Source: Candidatus Gastranaerophilales bacterium
GTDB taxonomy: Bacteria > Cyanobacteriota > Vampirovibrionia > Gastranaerophilales > Gastranaerophilaceae
DNA: 64,000 nucleotides
NCBI GenBank assembly: GCA_944325315.1
Contig: CALVAA010000003.1
Coordinates: 1-64,000 of the forward strand
Direction: 5' to 3'
Shown here: positions 24,610 to 33,934 of the stretch, one piece after another
Position numbering within the stretch: the stretch's first letter is position 1
How the letters are laid out: the number at the start of each line of letters is the position of its first letter
Program-made: the position numbers and the translations under genes
Notes under the pieces: model-generated
Databases searched by the model: none
The model's input: only the letters and a program-made list of their open reading frames with translations
Told to the model about the DNA's origin: nothing

Positions 24610-25305
24610 ATGAAATTGATTAACAACACAACAAACAGAATTTTATATAAACTGGGCAAGTCAAACGATTCAGAAATTGCAACCGCATCTATTGCGGCTT
24701 TTAAGTTGTTTTTTATTCCTATGGCAGCTTTAGGCGACAAAAAAAGTACAAATGAACAAAAAAAATATGTCATAAAAAGAGATATAATAACAGAAACCGC
24801 TGCGCTTTTAAGTTATATAGGAATAACAAGAGTTATTAAAAATAATTTAACTTCACCTGTTTGTAAAAAGTATTATAAGGATAAGGCAAAAAAACTTGTA
24901 AAAAATAGAAAACTTGATATTTCAAGCGATGATTTTAAGATTCTCACTAATATAGACGGGAAAGCGCTTAAAAACTATGCTGTTTCTGATCTGGCGCAAA
25001 ACGGAAATCTTTTGACAAAAGAACAATCAAAACATATTAAATCTCTTGAAAATGTGGTGTTAAAATTCAAAGATTATCTTCAAAGCCCAAAAGATTTATA
25101 TTTAAACACTAAAAAATCAATTTCACATATTTGCGTGTGTACTCTTGCTTTGAGTTTAATTCCTTTTATGACGAATAAGATTCTCGAGGCTTTAGGTAAG
25201 GCAAATGCGCTAAAAAAAACAAAAACACAAGAAACTTTTAAAATACCTGATATAAATGAATATTTTGCAAAAATAAGCAGAAAGGATAAAAAATGTCCCT
25301 GGTAG
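24610..25305 (+). CDS. Unrecognised protein, first of a tandem paralogous pair
   Basis: 231 residues, no family recognised. A segment around 35-75 (FIPMAALGDKK, then QKKYVIKRDIITETAALLSY) aligns by eye with residues about 30-70 of the next gene. Both proteins have a hydrophobic segment near the C-terminus (here about 185-207, ISHICVCTLALSLIPF) followed by a polar tail. This looks like a membrane-associated family duplicated in tandem. There is no signal peptide. It overlaps the downstream gene by 13 bases. Function unknown. Confidence 0.75.
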   Translation: MKLINNTTNRILYKLGKSNDSEIATASIAAFKLFFIPMAALGDKKSTNEQKKYVIKRDIITETAALLSYIGITRVIKNNLTSPVCKKYYKDKAKKLVKNRKLDISSDDFKILTNIDGKALKNYAVSDLAQNGNLLTKEQSKHIKSLENVVLKFKDYLQSPKDLYLNTKKSISHICVCTLALSLIPFMTNKILEALGKANALKKTKTQETFKIPDINEYFAKISRKDKKCPW

Positions 25306-25808
25306 TTAATTTTTTGACTAATCCAAATACTGCAAATTTTGTGCAAAATTCTTCTCTGCAGGTAATATCTGAAGGATGCTTAAAGGCAATAGGGAGGCCG
25401 GCTTTTACTCTTCTTGATAAAACAGCAGGAGAAAAAGAGAAAAAATATAGTGCTTCAAGGGAACTTATTTACCAATCTCTTTCAATTTTTTCATATTTTG
25501 CATTAATTTTTCCGATAAGAAAAAATACTTTCAGATTGTTAAAACATTTTCCGCAGTTGAAAGATTGCGATGCGGTTTATGCAAAAACAAGTGAAGAATT
25601 CAAAAATAAATTAAAAACTCTTAAAGATAGCGAAGTTAAAACGAAAATAGGCGGCGCACAGGAATTAATGTCAATTATAGCTTCGGGAATAATTTTAGCT
25701 GTTATTGCACCCAGAATAGTAAATAAAATTATACATCCCGTTATGCAAAAATTAGATTTAGAAAAAAAAGATGAGCAAAAAAATACAAATGTGGATATAA
25801 AAATTTAA
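25293..25808 (+). CDS. Unrecognised protein, second of a tandem paralogous pair
   Basis: 171 residues, no family recognised. The central EKKYSASRELIYQSLSIFSY matches QKKYVIKRDIITETAALLSY of the preceding gene in spacing and character. A second hydrophobic helix (about 127-150, MSIIASGIILAVIAP) precedes a charged tail rich in Lys, Glu and Asp. It overlaps the previous gene by 13 bases, so the pair is one transcription unit; an AGAAAGGA sequence inside the first gene serves as its ribosome-binding site. tRNA-Arg follows downstream. Confidence 0.75.
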   Translation: MSLVVNFLTNPNTANFVQNSSLQVISEGCLKAIGRPAFTLLDKTAGEKEKKYSASRELIYQSLSIFSYFALIFPIRKNTFRLLKHFPQLKDCDAVYAKTSEEFKNKLKTLKDSEVKTKIGGAQELMSIIASGIILAVIAPRIVNKIIHPVMQKLDLEKKDEQKNTNVDIKI

Positions 25809-25826
25809 TAAACTAAATTTTTTTGA

Positions 25827-25832
25827 TACAAT
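25827..25832 (+). promoter_or_regulatory. Extended -10 of tRNA-Arg (TGA-TACAAT)
   Basis: TGA followed by TACAAT is placed so that transcription would begin near 25839, a few bases before the mature tRNA 5' end at 25846. No convincing -35 is seen. Confidence 0.5.
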
Positions 25833-25845
25833 TAAATCTAAAAAT

Positions 25846-25919
25846 GCGCTCATAGCTTAATTGAATAAAGCATTGGTCTCCGAAGCCAAAGACTATGGGT
25901 TTGAATCCCATTGGGCGCA
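25846..25919 (+). tRNA. tRNA-Arg (anticodon CCG)
   Basis: A 74-base cloverleaf. The acceptor GCGCTCA pairs with TGGGCGC, the D stem is GCTT/AAGC, the anticodon stem TTGGT/GCCAA encloses loop CTCCGAA with anticodon CCG at 25880-25882, and the T stem is ATGGG/CCCAT with loop TTTGAAT. The discriminator is A at 25919. CCA is not encoded, consistent with the CCA-adding enzyme gene in this window. It reads CGG, probably a rare codon here. The dnaX stop on the other strand begins 7 bases further on. Confidence 0.95.
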
Positions 25920-25925
25920 ATTTAT

Positions 25926-27713
25926 TTATTCAATAATTCTTCCGCTAAATTGCTCAATCATATCCCGAACTTTGGGGCTGTAATATTTTTTTTCTTTTTC
26001 AATTTCCTCTTTTTCTTCGGATGATTCTGCTGAATTTTCGGAAATGTCATCAAAAACAATAGGTGTATTTTGAATATTGTCTATGGAAGGATTAGGTTTT
26101 TTTATAGTATTTGATGTTATTTTTGGCTTAACTTCAACTACTTTTGAATCAGCTTCTATCTTTCTAAATTCAAGACCGTAATCTTTGCAAGTTATATCAA
26201 CGGCACTTTGAAGCTGCGACATTTTAGATGGTGTTTTTGCCTGTAAAAGTGTGTTTTCATGCAAAAAACCTAAAACTATTGTTTTGTTTTTTATCTCAAC
26301 GAGCTTTGCAACCCCTGAATAAAAGGCTTTAGCAGGAAGAGAGGGAATGGAAGAAACTATTTTTGTCCAAAGCTTCGCTTCATTAATTTCTTCATTATCC
26401 TTTGTATCTTCTTTTTGAATGGTTTTATTATTTTGAATGTTTCCAGATAAACTATCCGGTATTGTTTCTTTTAAAATTGGTTTTTCTTTTGTATCTGTTT
26501 TGGGTATTTCAATTTTTTCGCTTGGATTGTCTGTTTTTATATCTATGGTTTCTGATGGTTTAATTGCTTGAATCTTTGTATTTGCTTTTGTTTGATTTTT
26601 TTGGCTATAAATTAAATCTGTTTTGCAAGCTGCAATTGCGGCAAGTTCCATCCAAAGATACGGGTTTGTTGAAATTTTAATTTCTTTATAGTATTCAATA
26701 ATTGTGTCTAAAATTTTTATTATTTTATCTTTGTCAAAATTTAAATCGCAGGCTTTTTTAATATTGTCGTCAGTTAAGGAACTTATTTTTTTAATGCTTT
26801 CTTTTTGCTTTGAATTCAAAATCAAAACAATGTTTCTTAAAAATTCTATGAAATTTTCGGCTAAATTTCTTGGTTCAGACCCTTTTGAATATATTTCATT
26901 GATTGTTATTAAGGCAGATTCAAAAGATTCGCTATAGATGTCTTTTAATAAATTCAATAAGGTGTCAAAATTTATTTTTCCCAAAAGTTCTTCAATTAAA
27001 TCTTTGCTTATTTCATCTTTTACGCCGAGAATGCTTACCTGATCAAGCAGTGCAAGTGAATCCCTCAATCCTCCCGAGACATTGTTTGCAATAGTAAAAA
27101 GAGCTTCGTCTGTAATTTTAATGTTTTCAATATCGGATATCTCTCTTAATCTTTTTACAATATCATCTGTTGTAATTCTTTTTAAATCAAATCTTTGACA
27201 TCTTGAAACAATTGTTTCAAGGACTTTATGCGGTTCTGTTGTTGCAAGAATAAAAATAACATTTTCCGGGGGTTCTTCAAAAGTTTTTAAGAGCGCATTA
27301 AAAGCGTCATTTGAGAGCATGTGTACTTCATCTATTATAAAAATTTTATACTTTCCGTTAATAGGGGCATACTGAACTCTTGAAATTAAATCCTTGGCAT
27401 CTTGTATCCCACGGTTAGATGCAGCGTCAATTTCAATTACATCCAGCCCGGAAGCATTTGTAATATCAATACAACTTGCGCATTTTTGACAAGGTTTTAA
27501 AGTTGGGCCTTCAACACAATTTAAAGATTTTGCAAAAATTCTGGCTGTCGAGGTTTTCCCGGTTCCCCTGGGCCCGCAAAATAAATATGCATTTGCTATT
27601 CTATTTAATTCAATAGCATTAGATAAAGCCTTAACAAGACTTTTTTGCCCTACAACATCATCAAAAGATTGAGGGCGATATTTCCTGAATAAAGGCATGT
27701 AGTTTTGTTTCAT
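25926..27713 (-). CDS. dnaX: DNA polymerase III subunits gamma/tau
   Basis: The clamp-loader ATPase, 595 residues. Walker A is GPRGTGKTSTAR (about 43-54). A four-cysteine zinc module follows (Cys62 in LNC, then CQKCASC), then DEVHML (Walker B) and the sensor region ATTEPHKV with the SRCQRFDLKR arginine finger. Domain III runs to about 370. The remaining 225 residues are a Lys/Glu/Ser-rich tau-like extension with a folded block near 450-520. There is no Shine-Dalgarno; a perfect TATAAT lies 6 bases before the ATG. Confidence 0.95.
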   Translation of the reverse strand: MKQNYMPLFRKYRPQSFDDVVGQKSLVKALSNAIELNRIANAYLFCGPRGTGKTSTARIFAKSLNCVEGPTLKPCQKCASCIDITNASGLDVIEIDAASNRGIQDAKDLISRVQYAPINGKYKIFIIDEVHMLSNDAFNALLKTFEEPPENVIFILATTEPHKVLETIVSRCQRFDLKRITTDDIVKRLREISDIENIKITDEALFTIANNVSGGLRDSLALLDQVSILGVKDEISKDLIEELLGKINFDTLLNLLKDIYSESFESALITINEIYSKGSEPRNLAENFIEFLRNIVLILNSKQKESIKKISSLTDDNIKKACDLNFDKDKIIKILDTIIEYYKEIKISTNPYLWMELAAIAACKTDLIYSQKNQTKANTKIQAIKPSETIDIKTDNPSEKIEIPKTDTKEKPILKETIPDSLSGNIQNNKTIQKEDTKDNEEINEAKLWTKIVSSIPSLPAKAFYSGVAKLVEIKNKTIVLGFLHENTLLQAKTPSKMSQLQSAVDITCKDYGLEFRKIEADSKVVEVKPKITSNTIKKPNPSIDNIQNTPIVFDDISENSAESSEEKEEIEKEKKYYSPKVRDMIEQFSGRIIE

Positions 27714-27719
27714 ACAAAC

Positions 27720-27725
27720 ATTATA
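27720..27725 (-). promoter_or_regulatory. -10 TATAAT, leaderless start of dnaX
   Basis: A consensus TATAAT on the minus strand is separated by six bases (GTTTGT) from the dnaX ATG at 27713, predicting initiation of RNA at the start codon. Confidence 0.7.
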
Positions 27726-27786
27726 ATATAAAAATAAACAATATTAATATTTTAAAGTTTTATCATATTGCCCACTTGGCTAATAT

Positions 27787-27811
27787 CCAAATTAGACACC
27801 AGACTAATTGG
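27787..27811. promoter_or_regulatory. Inverted repeat upstream of the NarL-type regulator
   Basis: CCAAATTAG and CTAATTGG form an imperfect inverted repeat (one extra A) around an 8-base spacer, about 75 bases before the start of the response-regulator gene. It could be an autoregulatory operator. The function is inferred from position only. Confidence 0.4.
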
Positions 27812-27884
27812 CATTTCACCCCTTAAAGGTTAGTATTAATCATAAATAATGATAGCCAACGCAATACAAGAAAGGATTAGGCAA

Positions 27885-28586
27885 ATGGTTCAACAAGCAC
27901 TCAGCAAAAATGCCGCAGAAAAAGAAGTAAGAGTTATTATAGTTGAGGATTATAAGCTAACACGCGTGGGTTTAAGATATGCGCTTAATGAAATTGAAAA
28001 TATAAATGTTGTGGCAGAAGCGCAAAATGCCGAAGTTGGATTGGAATTGATTAAAAAAGAGCAACCTGATGTTGTTTTAATGGATTTAGGTTTGCCCGGA
28101 ATAAACGGACTCGAAGCAACTGCAAGAGTTAAGGGTATAAGTCCGAATACAAAAGTTATAATTTTAACTTCTCATGATAGAGAAGAAGAAGTTGTAGCTT
28201 CCCTTGGCTCGGGTGCAAGCGGATATTGTCTTAAAGATATTGATCCGAATACATTATCAAATGTTATTAAAAATGTTGCAAAAGGTGCTTGTTGGATAGA
28301 TTCCAATGTGGCACATCTTGCACTAAAACTTTTTCCAAAACCGGAAAACATGGAAATTATGAATTGCGCAAATAACGGAGACTCTAAAGCAAAGCTGACA
28401 GAAAGAGAAAGTGAAGTATTGAAGCTGTTGGTGCAAGGCAAGTCTAATACTCAAATAGCACAGGAACTAATTGTTTCAGTGCACACAGCAAAAGCTCATG
28501 TTTGTTCAATTTTACAAAAACTTTGCGTAGATGATAGAGTCCAAGCTGCAGTTAAAGCAATAAAAGAGGGGATTGTTTCAGTGTAG
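27885..28586 (+). CDS. NarL/FixJ-family response regulator
   Basis: A two-domain transcription regulator. With the start at 27885, which has an AAAGGAT ribosome-binding site 7 bases upstream, it has 233 residues; an ATG at 27849 would add 12. The receiver shows the acidic pair Glu21-Asp22, phosphoacceptor Asp67 (VLMDLGLPG), a Thr/Ser in ILTSHD and Lys in CLKDID. A LuxR-type helix-turn-helix lies at about 165-228 (LTERESEVLKLLVQGKSNTQ). No cognate histidine kinase is adjacent. The CHASE2 cyclase gene follows past a terminator. Confidence 0.92.
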   Translation: MVQQALSKNAAEKEVRVIIVEDYKLTRVGLRYALNEIENINVVAEAQNAEVGLELIKKEQPDVVLMDLGLPGINGLEATARVKGISPNTKVIILTSHDREEEVVASLGSGASGYCLKDIDPNTLSNVIKNVAKGACWIDSNVAHLALKLFPKPENMEIMNCANNGDSKAKLTERESEVLKLLVQGKSNTQIAQELIVSVHTAKAHVCSILQKLCVDDRVQAAVKAIKEGIVSV

Positions 28587-28592
28587 TTAATA

Positions 28593-28620
28593 AAAAGCGG
28601 ATTTTATTTTATCCGCTTTT
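28593..28620 (+). terminator. Terminator after the response regulator
   Basis: AAAAGCGGAT and ATCCGCTTTT form a 10-bp stem with an 8-base T-rich loop, followed by a T-rich tract (TATTTTTT), 6 bases past the stop codon. Confidence 0.9.
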
Positions 28621-28652
28621 TATTTTTTAAAAAGTATTATACAATAAGTTGT

Positions 28653-30608
28653 ATGGAGTTTAGGCAAAAAAATATCAAATTTTTATTTCCGGTTTTTACA
28701 TTTATTTTTATTGTTGTATATGTATTAACTTCGTCTTTTTTGCAGTTAAAATCCTATAATATAATGAATAGGTTAACTCTCGAAAAATCTATTTCTTCGG
28801 ACAATGTTGTTTTGCTTGTAATAGACGATAAGTCTCTTCATGATATCGGAAGATGGCCATGGAAAAGAGAATATTATTTAGAAATATTTGACTATATTGA
28901 AAATTATACCGATGCAAAACTGATGGGATATGACGGCCTTATAATGGCGCCTGATTCTGAATATCCAAATAGCGATAAAAAATTTTTTGATTCAGTCGGT
29001 AATTTTAAAAAGCTGACAGCAGGAGTAGCTTTTGCTTATAATGAATTTGAAAAAGGAATAGATAAAAATGAATACAATAAACTTTTAAAATCAAAATCCG
29101 ATATAAAAATAATAGATAAACGACAGGAAAAATACAAAAAAGAAACGGCTTTTAAAAGCTTTACCGCCTTGCAGAAACAATACTTTAAAAATATAAAATC
29201 TTTAGGTTTTGTAAATGTTCCTGAAGATTCAGACGGATACATAAGAAAAGCAAGCCAGTTAATTAACTATAATGGTGATTTTTATCCAAGTTTGGGATTT
29301 GTTATGTATAGCAAATATACCGGAATTAAAGAGTATATTTTAACCGATAATCATATATGGGGTTTTTCAAATAAACACACTTTAAAAATTCCGACATTAA
29401 GTGAAAACGGGTTTATATCCAACTATATTTCGTATTATAAAACAAATGACGGAGTATACTCGCACAAAAAATATTCGGCTTCGGATGTTATTATGTCTTA
29501 TAGGGCACTTAAAAACGGCGAAAAGCCGATTTTGGATAGCTCTGTTTTTAAAGATAAAATTGTTTTTATAGGCGCCAATGCCAATGCCCAAGCGTTAGCT
29601 GATACCGGAAGAACACCCGTTTCAGAGAATTTTTCGGGTCTTGATATTCAAGCTACGAATTTTAATAATCTTTTAGCTAATGATTTTTTCAGAATTGCAA
29701 GCCCTTTGTATAACTTTTTAACTTGTATTTTAATTTTTCTTTCGGTATTTTTACTTGTCTGCATTATGCCTATTGTTCCGGCGCTCCTTTCAAGTATTTG
29801 CATAATGTTTGCTTATGCTTTATTTGCATTCTTTATGTATTCAAATAAAATTGCCGTAAGTTTAATTTTACCGGAATTATTTATTCTTGTTGCAATAGCA
29901 TGTGCTTATTCATACAGATATTTAATCGAGGACAGTAAAAAAGAAAAAATCCAAAACGCAATGGGAAAATATTTGTCTTACGATGTTATGCAAAATGTTG
30001 TTCAAAATATAGACAACATTGAACTTGGAGGAAAAAGAGCAGATATTAGCGTTTTGTTTGCAGATATCAGAAACTTTACCTCAATATCAGAATCAATGGA
30101 CGCTAATTCTGTCACGGATATTTTAAATGAATATTTCAGTGCTCTTGTGCCTATTATTGAACAGACCGGCGGAATTTTAAACAAATTTATGGGCGATGCA
30201 GTTCTTGCCATATTTAAGGATGAAAAAAATAATTCAAACCATGCCCTAAACGCTGTAAAGTGCGCAAATAAAATGCTAAAAAAAGTTAAACATCTTCAAG
30301 AAAAGTGGATTGACGAAGGTAAACCTAAAATTGAAATCGGAATAGGAATCTCATCAGGGGAAGCTTTTATAGGCAATATCGGCTCAAAAGAGCGTCTTGA
30401 ATATACGGTAATCGGAGATACGGTTAATACTGCAAGCAGAATTGAAAATTATAATAAAGTTTATCATACAAATTTTTTAATAAGTGAAACCACATATGAA
30501 CGTGTTAAAAAATATGTGGATGTAATTACAATCAAAAATGTGTTAATCAGAGGCAAAACAAACAGAATAAATATCTACGAAGTAATAAGATTAGTTGATT
30601 TGAATTAA
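28653..30608 (+). CDS. CHASE2-domain class III adenylate/guanylate cyclase
   Basis: A membrane sensor cyclase of 651 residues. The first helix is at about 8-28. A periplasmic CHASE2 domain (about 40-345) contains VLLVIDDKSLHDIGRWPW, the usual CHASE2 opening. Three helices (about 350-430) lead to the cyclase domain (about 455-645). The metal aspartates are in LFADIRNFTS and KFMGDAVLAIF, and the transition-state Asn/Arg lie in GDTVNTASRIE. Synthesis of cAMP is likelier than cGMP by family, but the substrate-determining residues were not resolved. It has no clear ribosome-binding site; TACAAT lies 7 bases before the ATG. recG follows 12 bases later. Confidence 0.9.
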   Translation: MEFRQKNIKFLFPVFTFIFIVVYVLTSSFLQLKSYNIMNRLTLEKSISSDNVVLLVIDDKSLHDIGRWPWKREYYLEIFDYIENYTDAKLMGYDGLIMAPDSEYPNSDKKFFDSVGNFKKLTAGVAFAYNEFEKGIDKNEYNKLLKSKSDIKIIDKRQEKYKKETAFKSFTALQKQYFKNIKSLGFVNVPEDSDGYIRKASQLINYNGDFYPSLGFVMYSKYTGIKEYILTDNHIWGFSNKHTLKIPTLSENGFISNYISYYKTNDGVYSHKKYSASDVIMSYRALKNGEKPILDSSVFKDKIVFIGANANAQALADTGRTPVSENFSGLDIQATNFNNLLANDFFRIASPLYNFLTCILIFLSVFLLVCIMPIVPALLSSICIMFAYALFAFFMYSNKIAVSLILPELFILVAIACAYSYRYLIEDSKKEKIQNAMGKYLSYDVMQNVVQNIDNIELGGKRADISVLFADIRNFTSISESMDANSVTDILNEYFSALVPIIEQTGGILNKFMGDAVLAIFKDEKNNSNHALNAVKCANKMLKKVKHLQEKWIDEGKPKIEIGIGISSGEAFIGNIGSKERLEYTVIGDTVNTASRIENYNKVYHTNFLISETTYERVKKYVDVITIKNVLIRGKTNRINIYEVIRLVDLN

Positions 30609-30620
30609 GGTTTTAAAACT

Positions 30621-33014
30621 TTGAGTTTTGATGAAATTTATGAAAAAATAAAAAAAGCTGTCACACTTGAAATCAAATATCAATACATTGATTTTGACGG
30701 CAAAACAAGCAACTTTTCGAAATTTATGCTTAAGACTCTTTATAGCGTTTTAAAAAATATAAATAAAGTCGAAAAACAAAACATTGCTCATTTAATAAAT
30801 CTTTTTGAAAGTTACCATATAGATAGTATTGGTAATAGGAAATATACAATAGATAAAACACTTGAAACTTTTGCACGATTAAGAAAAATTATAAAACCAA
30901 AAGAAAAAAAAGAAGAGTTAAAAGAAAAAAAAGAATTTATTGAAGATAGTCTTGATGCAGATGTTACGTTTGTAAAAGGTGTTGGGCCTCAAATAGCAAA
31001 AATTTTTAATAAAATGGGAATATTTAAGGTTAAAGATTTAATCGAATACTACCCAAGAAAATATATTGACTACAATTTAAAAACGAACATAAAAAGTCTA
31101 AAATTGGGCGAGCTTGTAAGTATTTACGGAAAAATTATTAAAGTTGGCAGCTATACAACAAAAAGTAAACTTACAATTTTTACTCTTTTAATAAAAGATT
31201 CAACAGGAACAATTCCGATAAACTTTTTTATAAAAACAACCAACAGAAAGCTCATTGAACACTATAAATCTCTCTATCCTTTAAACAGCCTGGTTTTGGT
31301 TATGGGAAAAGTGAAATTTGATGATTTTTTAAGAAAAACAACAATTGAAAAAGCACAAATTCAGCTTATGGGACAATTTGATGAATCTGATGACAGCAAA
31401 AATAAAATTGTCCCAATATACTCTCTTATTGAAAATTTGAATGCAAAGACTCTGGCAAATGCTATAAATAATGCACTAATAAAGTATCAGGATAAAATTT
31501 TTGACCCTGTTTTGGATGATATAAAAAAAGATTTAAGTCTTTTGGATAAAAAGCAAGCAATAATTAATATACACAAACCAAAAAGTAATGAAGAAATAGA
31601 AAAAGCAAGGTTTAGGCTTGTGTTTGAGGAATTGTTTTATTTTCAGCTTAACCTTGCTCTTTTAAAAAAAGAAAGTTTAAAAACTCCTTCCGTAAAACTC
31701 GGAATAAAAAAAGGCGGACTTGTTGACAGGTATATTAAAAGTCTTCCTTTTGAATTGACGGAAGGTCAAAAAAAAGCACTTGATGAAATCATAAAAGATA
31801 TGAATTCAATATCTCCGATGCAAAGACTTTTGCAGGGGGATGTAGGCTCAGGAAAAACTGTTGTTGCTTGTATTGCACTTTTATGTGCAATTGAAAACGG
31901 ATATCAAGGGGCAATTATGGCACCTACTGAAATTCTTGCAAATCAGCATTTTAAAAATTTTTCAAAAGAACTTATTCCTTTAGGTCTTTCTATAGGTCTT
32001 TTTACAGGCAAAATAAGTTCAAAAACCAAAAAAGAAATGTATACTAATTTAAAAAACGGGCAAATGCATATAGCAGTCGGAACTCATGCGCTTATTCAAG
32101 ACGGAGTTGAATTTAATAATCTTGGTGCGATTGTAATTGATGAGCAACACAGGTTTGGTGTAAAACAGAGAAATGCTCTTTTGAATAAAGGCAAAATGCC
32201 CCACATGCTTAATATGACTGCTACTCCAATTCCAAGAACTCTTGCTTTGACGCTCCATGGCGATTTGGATGTAAGTATAATTGATGAGCTTCCAAAAGGC
32301 AGAAAGCCTATAATTACAACTCTCGGGGGTGCAAGTGAAAGAAAAAAAATATATGATTTAATAAAAAAAGAGATTTTTTTTAAACATCAAGCATATATTG
32401 TCTATCCTTTGATTGAGGAATCGGAAGCAATAAGCGCTAAGGCCGCTACTTTGGAGGCTCAAAAACTCCGGGAAGGCGAATTTAAAGATTATAAAATAGG
32501 CTTGCTCCATGGTAAAATGGATGGAGGTGAAAAAGATAAAGTAATGAATGATTTTAAAGAAGGCAAGTTTGATATACTTGTATCTACAACGGTTGTTGAA
32601 GTCGGAATAGATAATCCTAATGCAACCGTAATTGTAATTGAAAACGCCGAAAGATTTGGTTTGTCGCAACTTCATCAATTAAGAGGGCGTGTGGGAAGAA
32701 GCCAAGAACAATCTTATTGTGCGCTTATTAGTTCAAACAGCTCTGCTGAAATTAGAAAAAGACTTGAAATTATGACAAAAACAAACAACGGTTTTATAAT
32801 TTCTCAGAAAGACCTTGAATTAAGAGGTCCCGGAGAATTTTTAGGAACAAGGCAGTCCGGTCTTCCTGATTTTAAACTTGCCAATTTGGTTGATGATGTT
32901 GAAATACTTGAACTTGCAAGAAAATATGCTATAAAATTTGCACAAGAAAAAGACATCAATGACTATCCGCTTTTAAAAAGCGAAGTTGAATCCAACAATC
33001 TTTTTAGAGGATAG
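30621..33014 (+). CDS. recG: ATP-dependent DNA helicase RecG
   Basis: Branch-migration helicase that rescues stalled forks and processes recombination intermediates, 797 residues. An N-terminal helical extension (1 to about 110) precedes the wedge/OB domain (about 115-290). Helicase motifs are [10 protein letters not shown] (I), [10 protein letters not shown] (Ia), DEQHRFG (II), MTATPIPRT (III) and QLRGRVGR (VI), and the C-terminal TRG region is [16 protein letters not shown]. The start is TTG at 30621, with AAGG upstream at long spacing. It is probably co-transcribed with the cyclase gene. Confidence 0.95.
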   Translation: MSFDEIYEKIKKAVTLEIKYQYIDFDGKTSNFSKFMLKTLYSVLKNINKVEKQNIAHLINLFESYHIDSIGNRKYTIDKTLETFARLRKIIKPKEKKEELKEKKEFIEDSLDADVTFVKGVGPQIAKIFNKMGIFKVKDLIEYYPRKYIDYNLKTNIKSLKLGELVSIYGKIIKVGSYTTKSKLTIFTLLIKDSTGTIPINFFIKTTNRKLIEHYKSLYPLNSLVLVMGKVKFDDFLRKTTIEKAQIQLMGQFDESDDSKNKIVPIYSLIENLNAKTLANAINNALIKYQDKIFDPVLDDIKKDLSLLDKKQAIINIHKPKSNEEIEKARFRLVFEELFYFQLNLALLKKESLKTPSVKLGIKKGGLVDRYIKSLPFELTEGQKKALDEIIKDMNSISPMQRLLQGDVGSGKTVVACIALLCAIENGYQGAIMAPTEILANQHFKNFSKELIPLGLSIGLFTGKISSKTKKEMYTNLKNGQMHIAVGTHALIQDGVEFNNLGAIVIDEQHRFGVKQRNALLNKGKMPHMLNMTATPIPRTLALTLHGDLDVSIIDELPKGRKPIITTLGGASERKKIYDLIKKEIFFKHQAYIVYPLIEESEAISAKAATLEAQKLREGEFKDYKIGLLHGKMDGGEKDKVMNDFKEGKFDILVSTTVVEVGIDNPNATVIVIENAERFGLSQLHQLRGRVGRSQEQSYCALISSNSSAEIRKRLEIMTKTNNGFIISQKDLELRGPGEFLGTRQSGLPDFKLANLVDDVEILELARKYAIKFAQEKDINDYPLLKSEVESNNLFRG

Positions 33015-33015
33015 A

Positions 33016-33780
33016 CTATTTAACAAGATATGTTGCGTATAAGTCGTTTTTTGTATCTATTTCAATAATTTTATAAGCGCAATTTTTTGAATAATTTTCT
33101 GTTATTATATGATAAATGCCGTCTATTTTTTCTTCAAAGTTAATTCCATAATGGCCGCTTATTATTGCTTTTATATTATTGTATTTTAAAATTACTTCTT
33201 TGTAGTTTTCGATTTTTGCTGTTTCAAGCCACTTTGATTTTGTAGGTAAAATCGGGAAATGTTGTAAAATTATAATCTCTTTGTCTTTGTTTTTGCTAAG
33301 CACATCATCAAGCCAAACAAGCTCTTTTTTTGAGTAGTATCCGTTTGATGATTGGAAAAATTCTTTAGAGCCATCCATTACAACAAACAGATATCCGTTT
33401 TTTTTGAAAGTGTAGTTCGGTTTTTTGCTGTGAAAAAATTTTACTCTTCTTACTCTTTTTAAATAATATTCTTTGTCTATTCCGCTTGAAGCCAAGACAT
33501 CCGTTGAACCTAAAAGAACATAGCATTTTTTATTTACTTTTTTTAAAAGGTATAAAAAGGTATTCAGATTGTTTATATTTGTTTTTGAAATATTGTTGCC
33601 GCCAAATACAACAAAATCAATATCTTTGTACTGATTAATTTCTTTAATTGTCTCCCGGAGACGATATGCGTTTTTTGTGTTTAAATTAATATCTGTAATT
33701 TGAATAAACTTAACTTCGCAAGCATAAGTACAAGAGCAAATAAAAAGCAGTAAAAATATTATTCTATAAACTTTTTTCAT
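33016..33780 (-). CDS. Degenerate secreted metallophosphoesterase (probable pseudoenzyme)
   Basis: A 254-residue protein with an N-terminal signal segment (about 5-20, LLLFICSCTYA) and a calcineurin-like fold. It aligns by eye with the intact phosphoesterase at 47850-48995. Its metal ligands are largely lost: DxH is Asp30-Ile-Asn32, GD is GlyGlyAsn62, GNHD is Gly-Ser-Thr-Asp94, and GHxH is Gly-His210-Tyr-Gly212. Only the QHFP histidine (174) and parts of the others remain. The frame is intact, suggesting a retained non-catalytic role. A TATTCT box ends 6 bases before the ATG. A Cys in SCTYAC could be a lipoprotein site, though the match is weak. Confidence 0.75.
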   Translation of the reverse strand: MKKVYRIIFLLLFICSCTYACEVKFIQITDINLNTKNAYRLRETIKEINQYKDIDFVVFGGNNISKTNINNLNTFLYLLKKVNKKCYVLLGSTDVLASSGIDKEYYLKRVRRVKFFHSKKPNYTFKKNGYLFVVMDGSKEFFQSSNGYYSKKELVWLDDVLSKNKDKEIIILQHFPILPTKSKWLETAKIENYKEVILKYNNIKAIISGHYGINFEEKIDGIYHIITENYSKNCAYKIIEIDTKNDLYATYLVK

Positions 33781-33934
33781 AGTTTAAGAATAATATAAAA
33801 ATACTTTTTTTAACAATTTTAAAAGTGCAGTTATTTACAAAATGTTAAAATATCTGCTTATTAAATGGCAATTTTCTTTTATTCCTGATAATATAAAACC
33901 TGCCCCAATAAAAAGAAAGGGATTATATTGAAAA

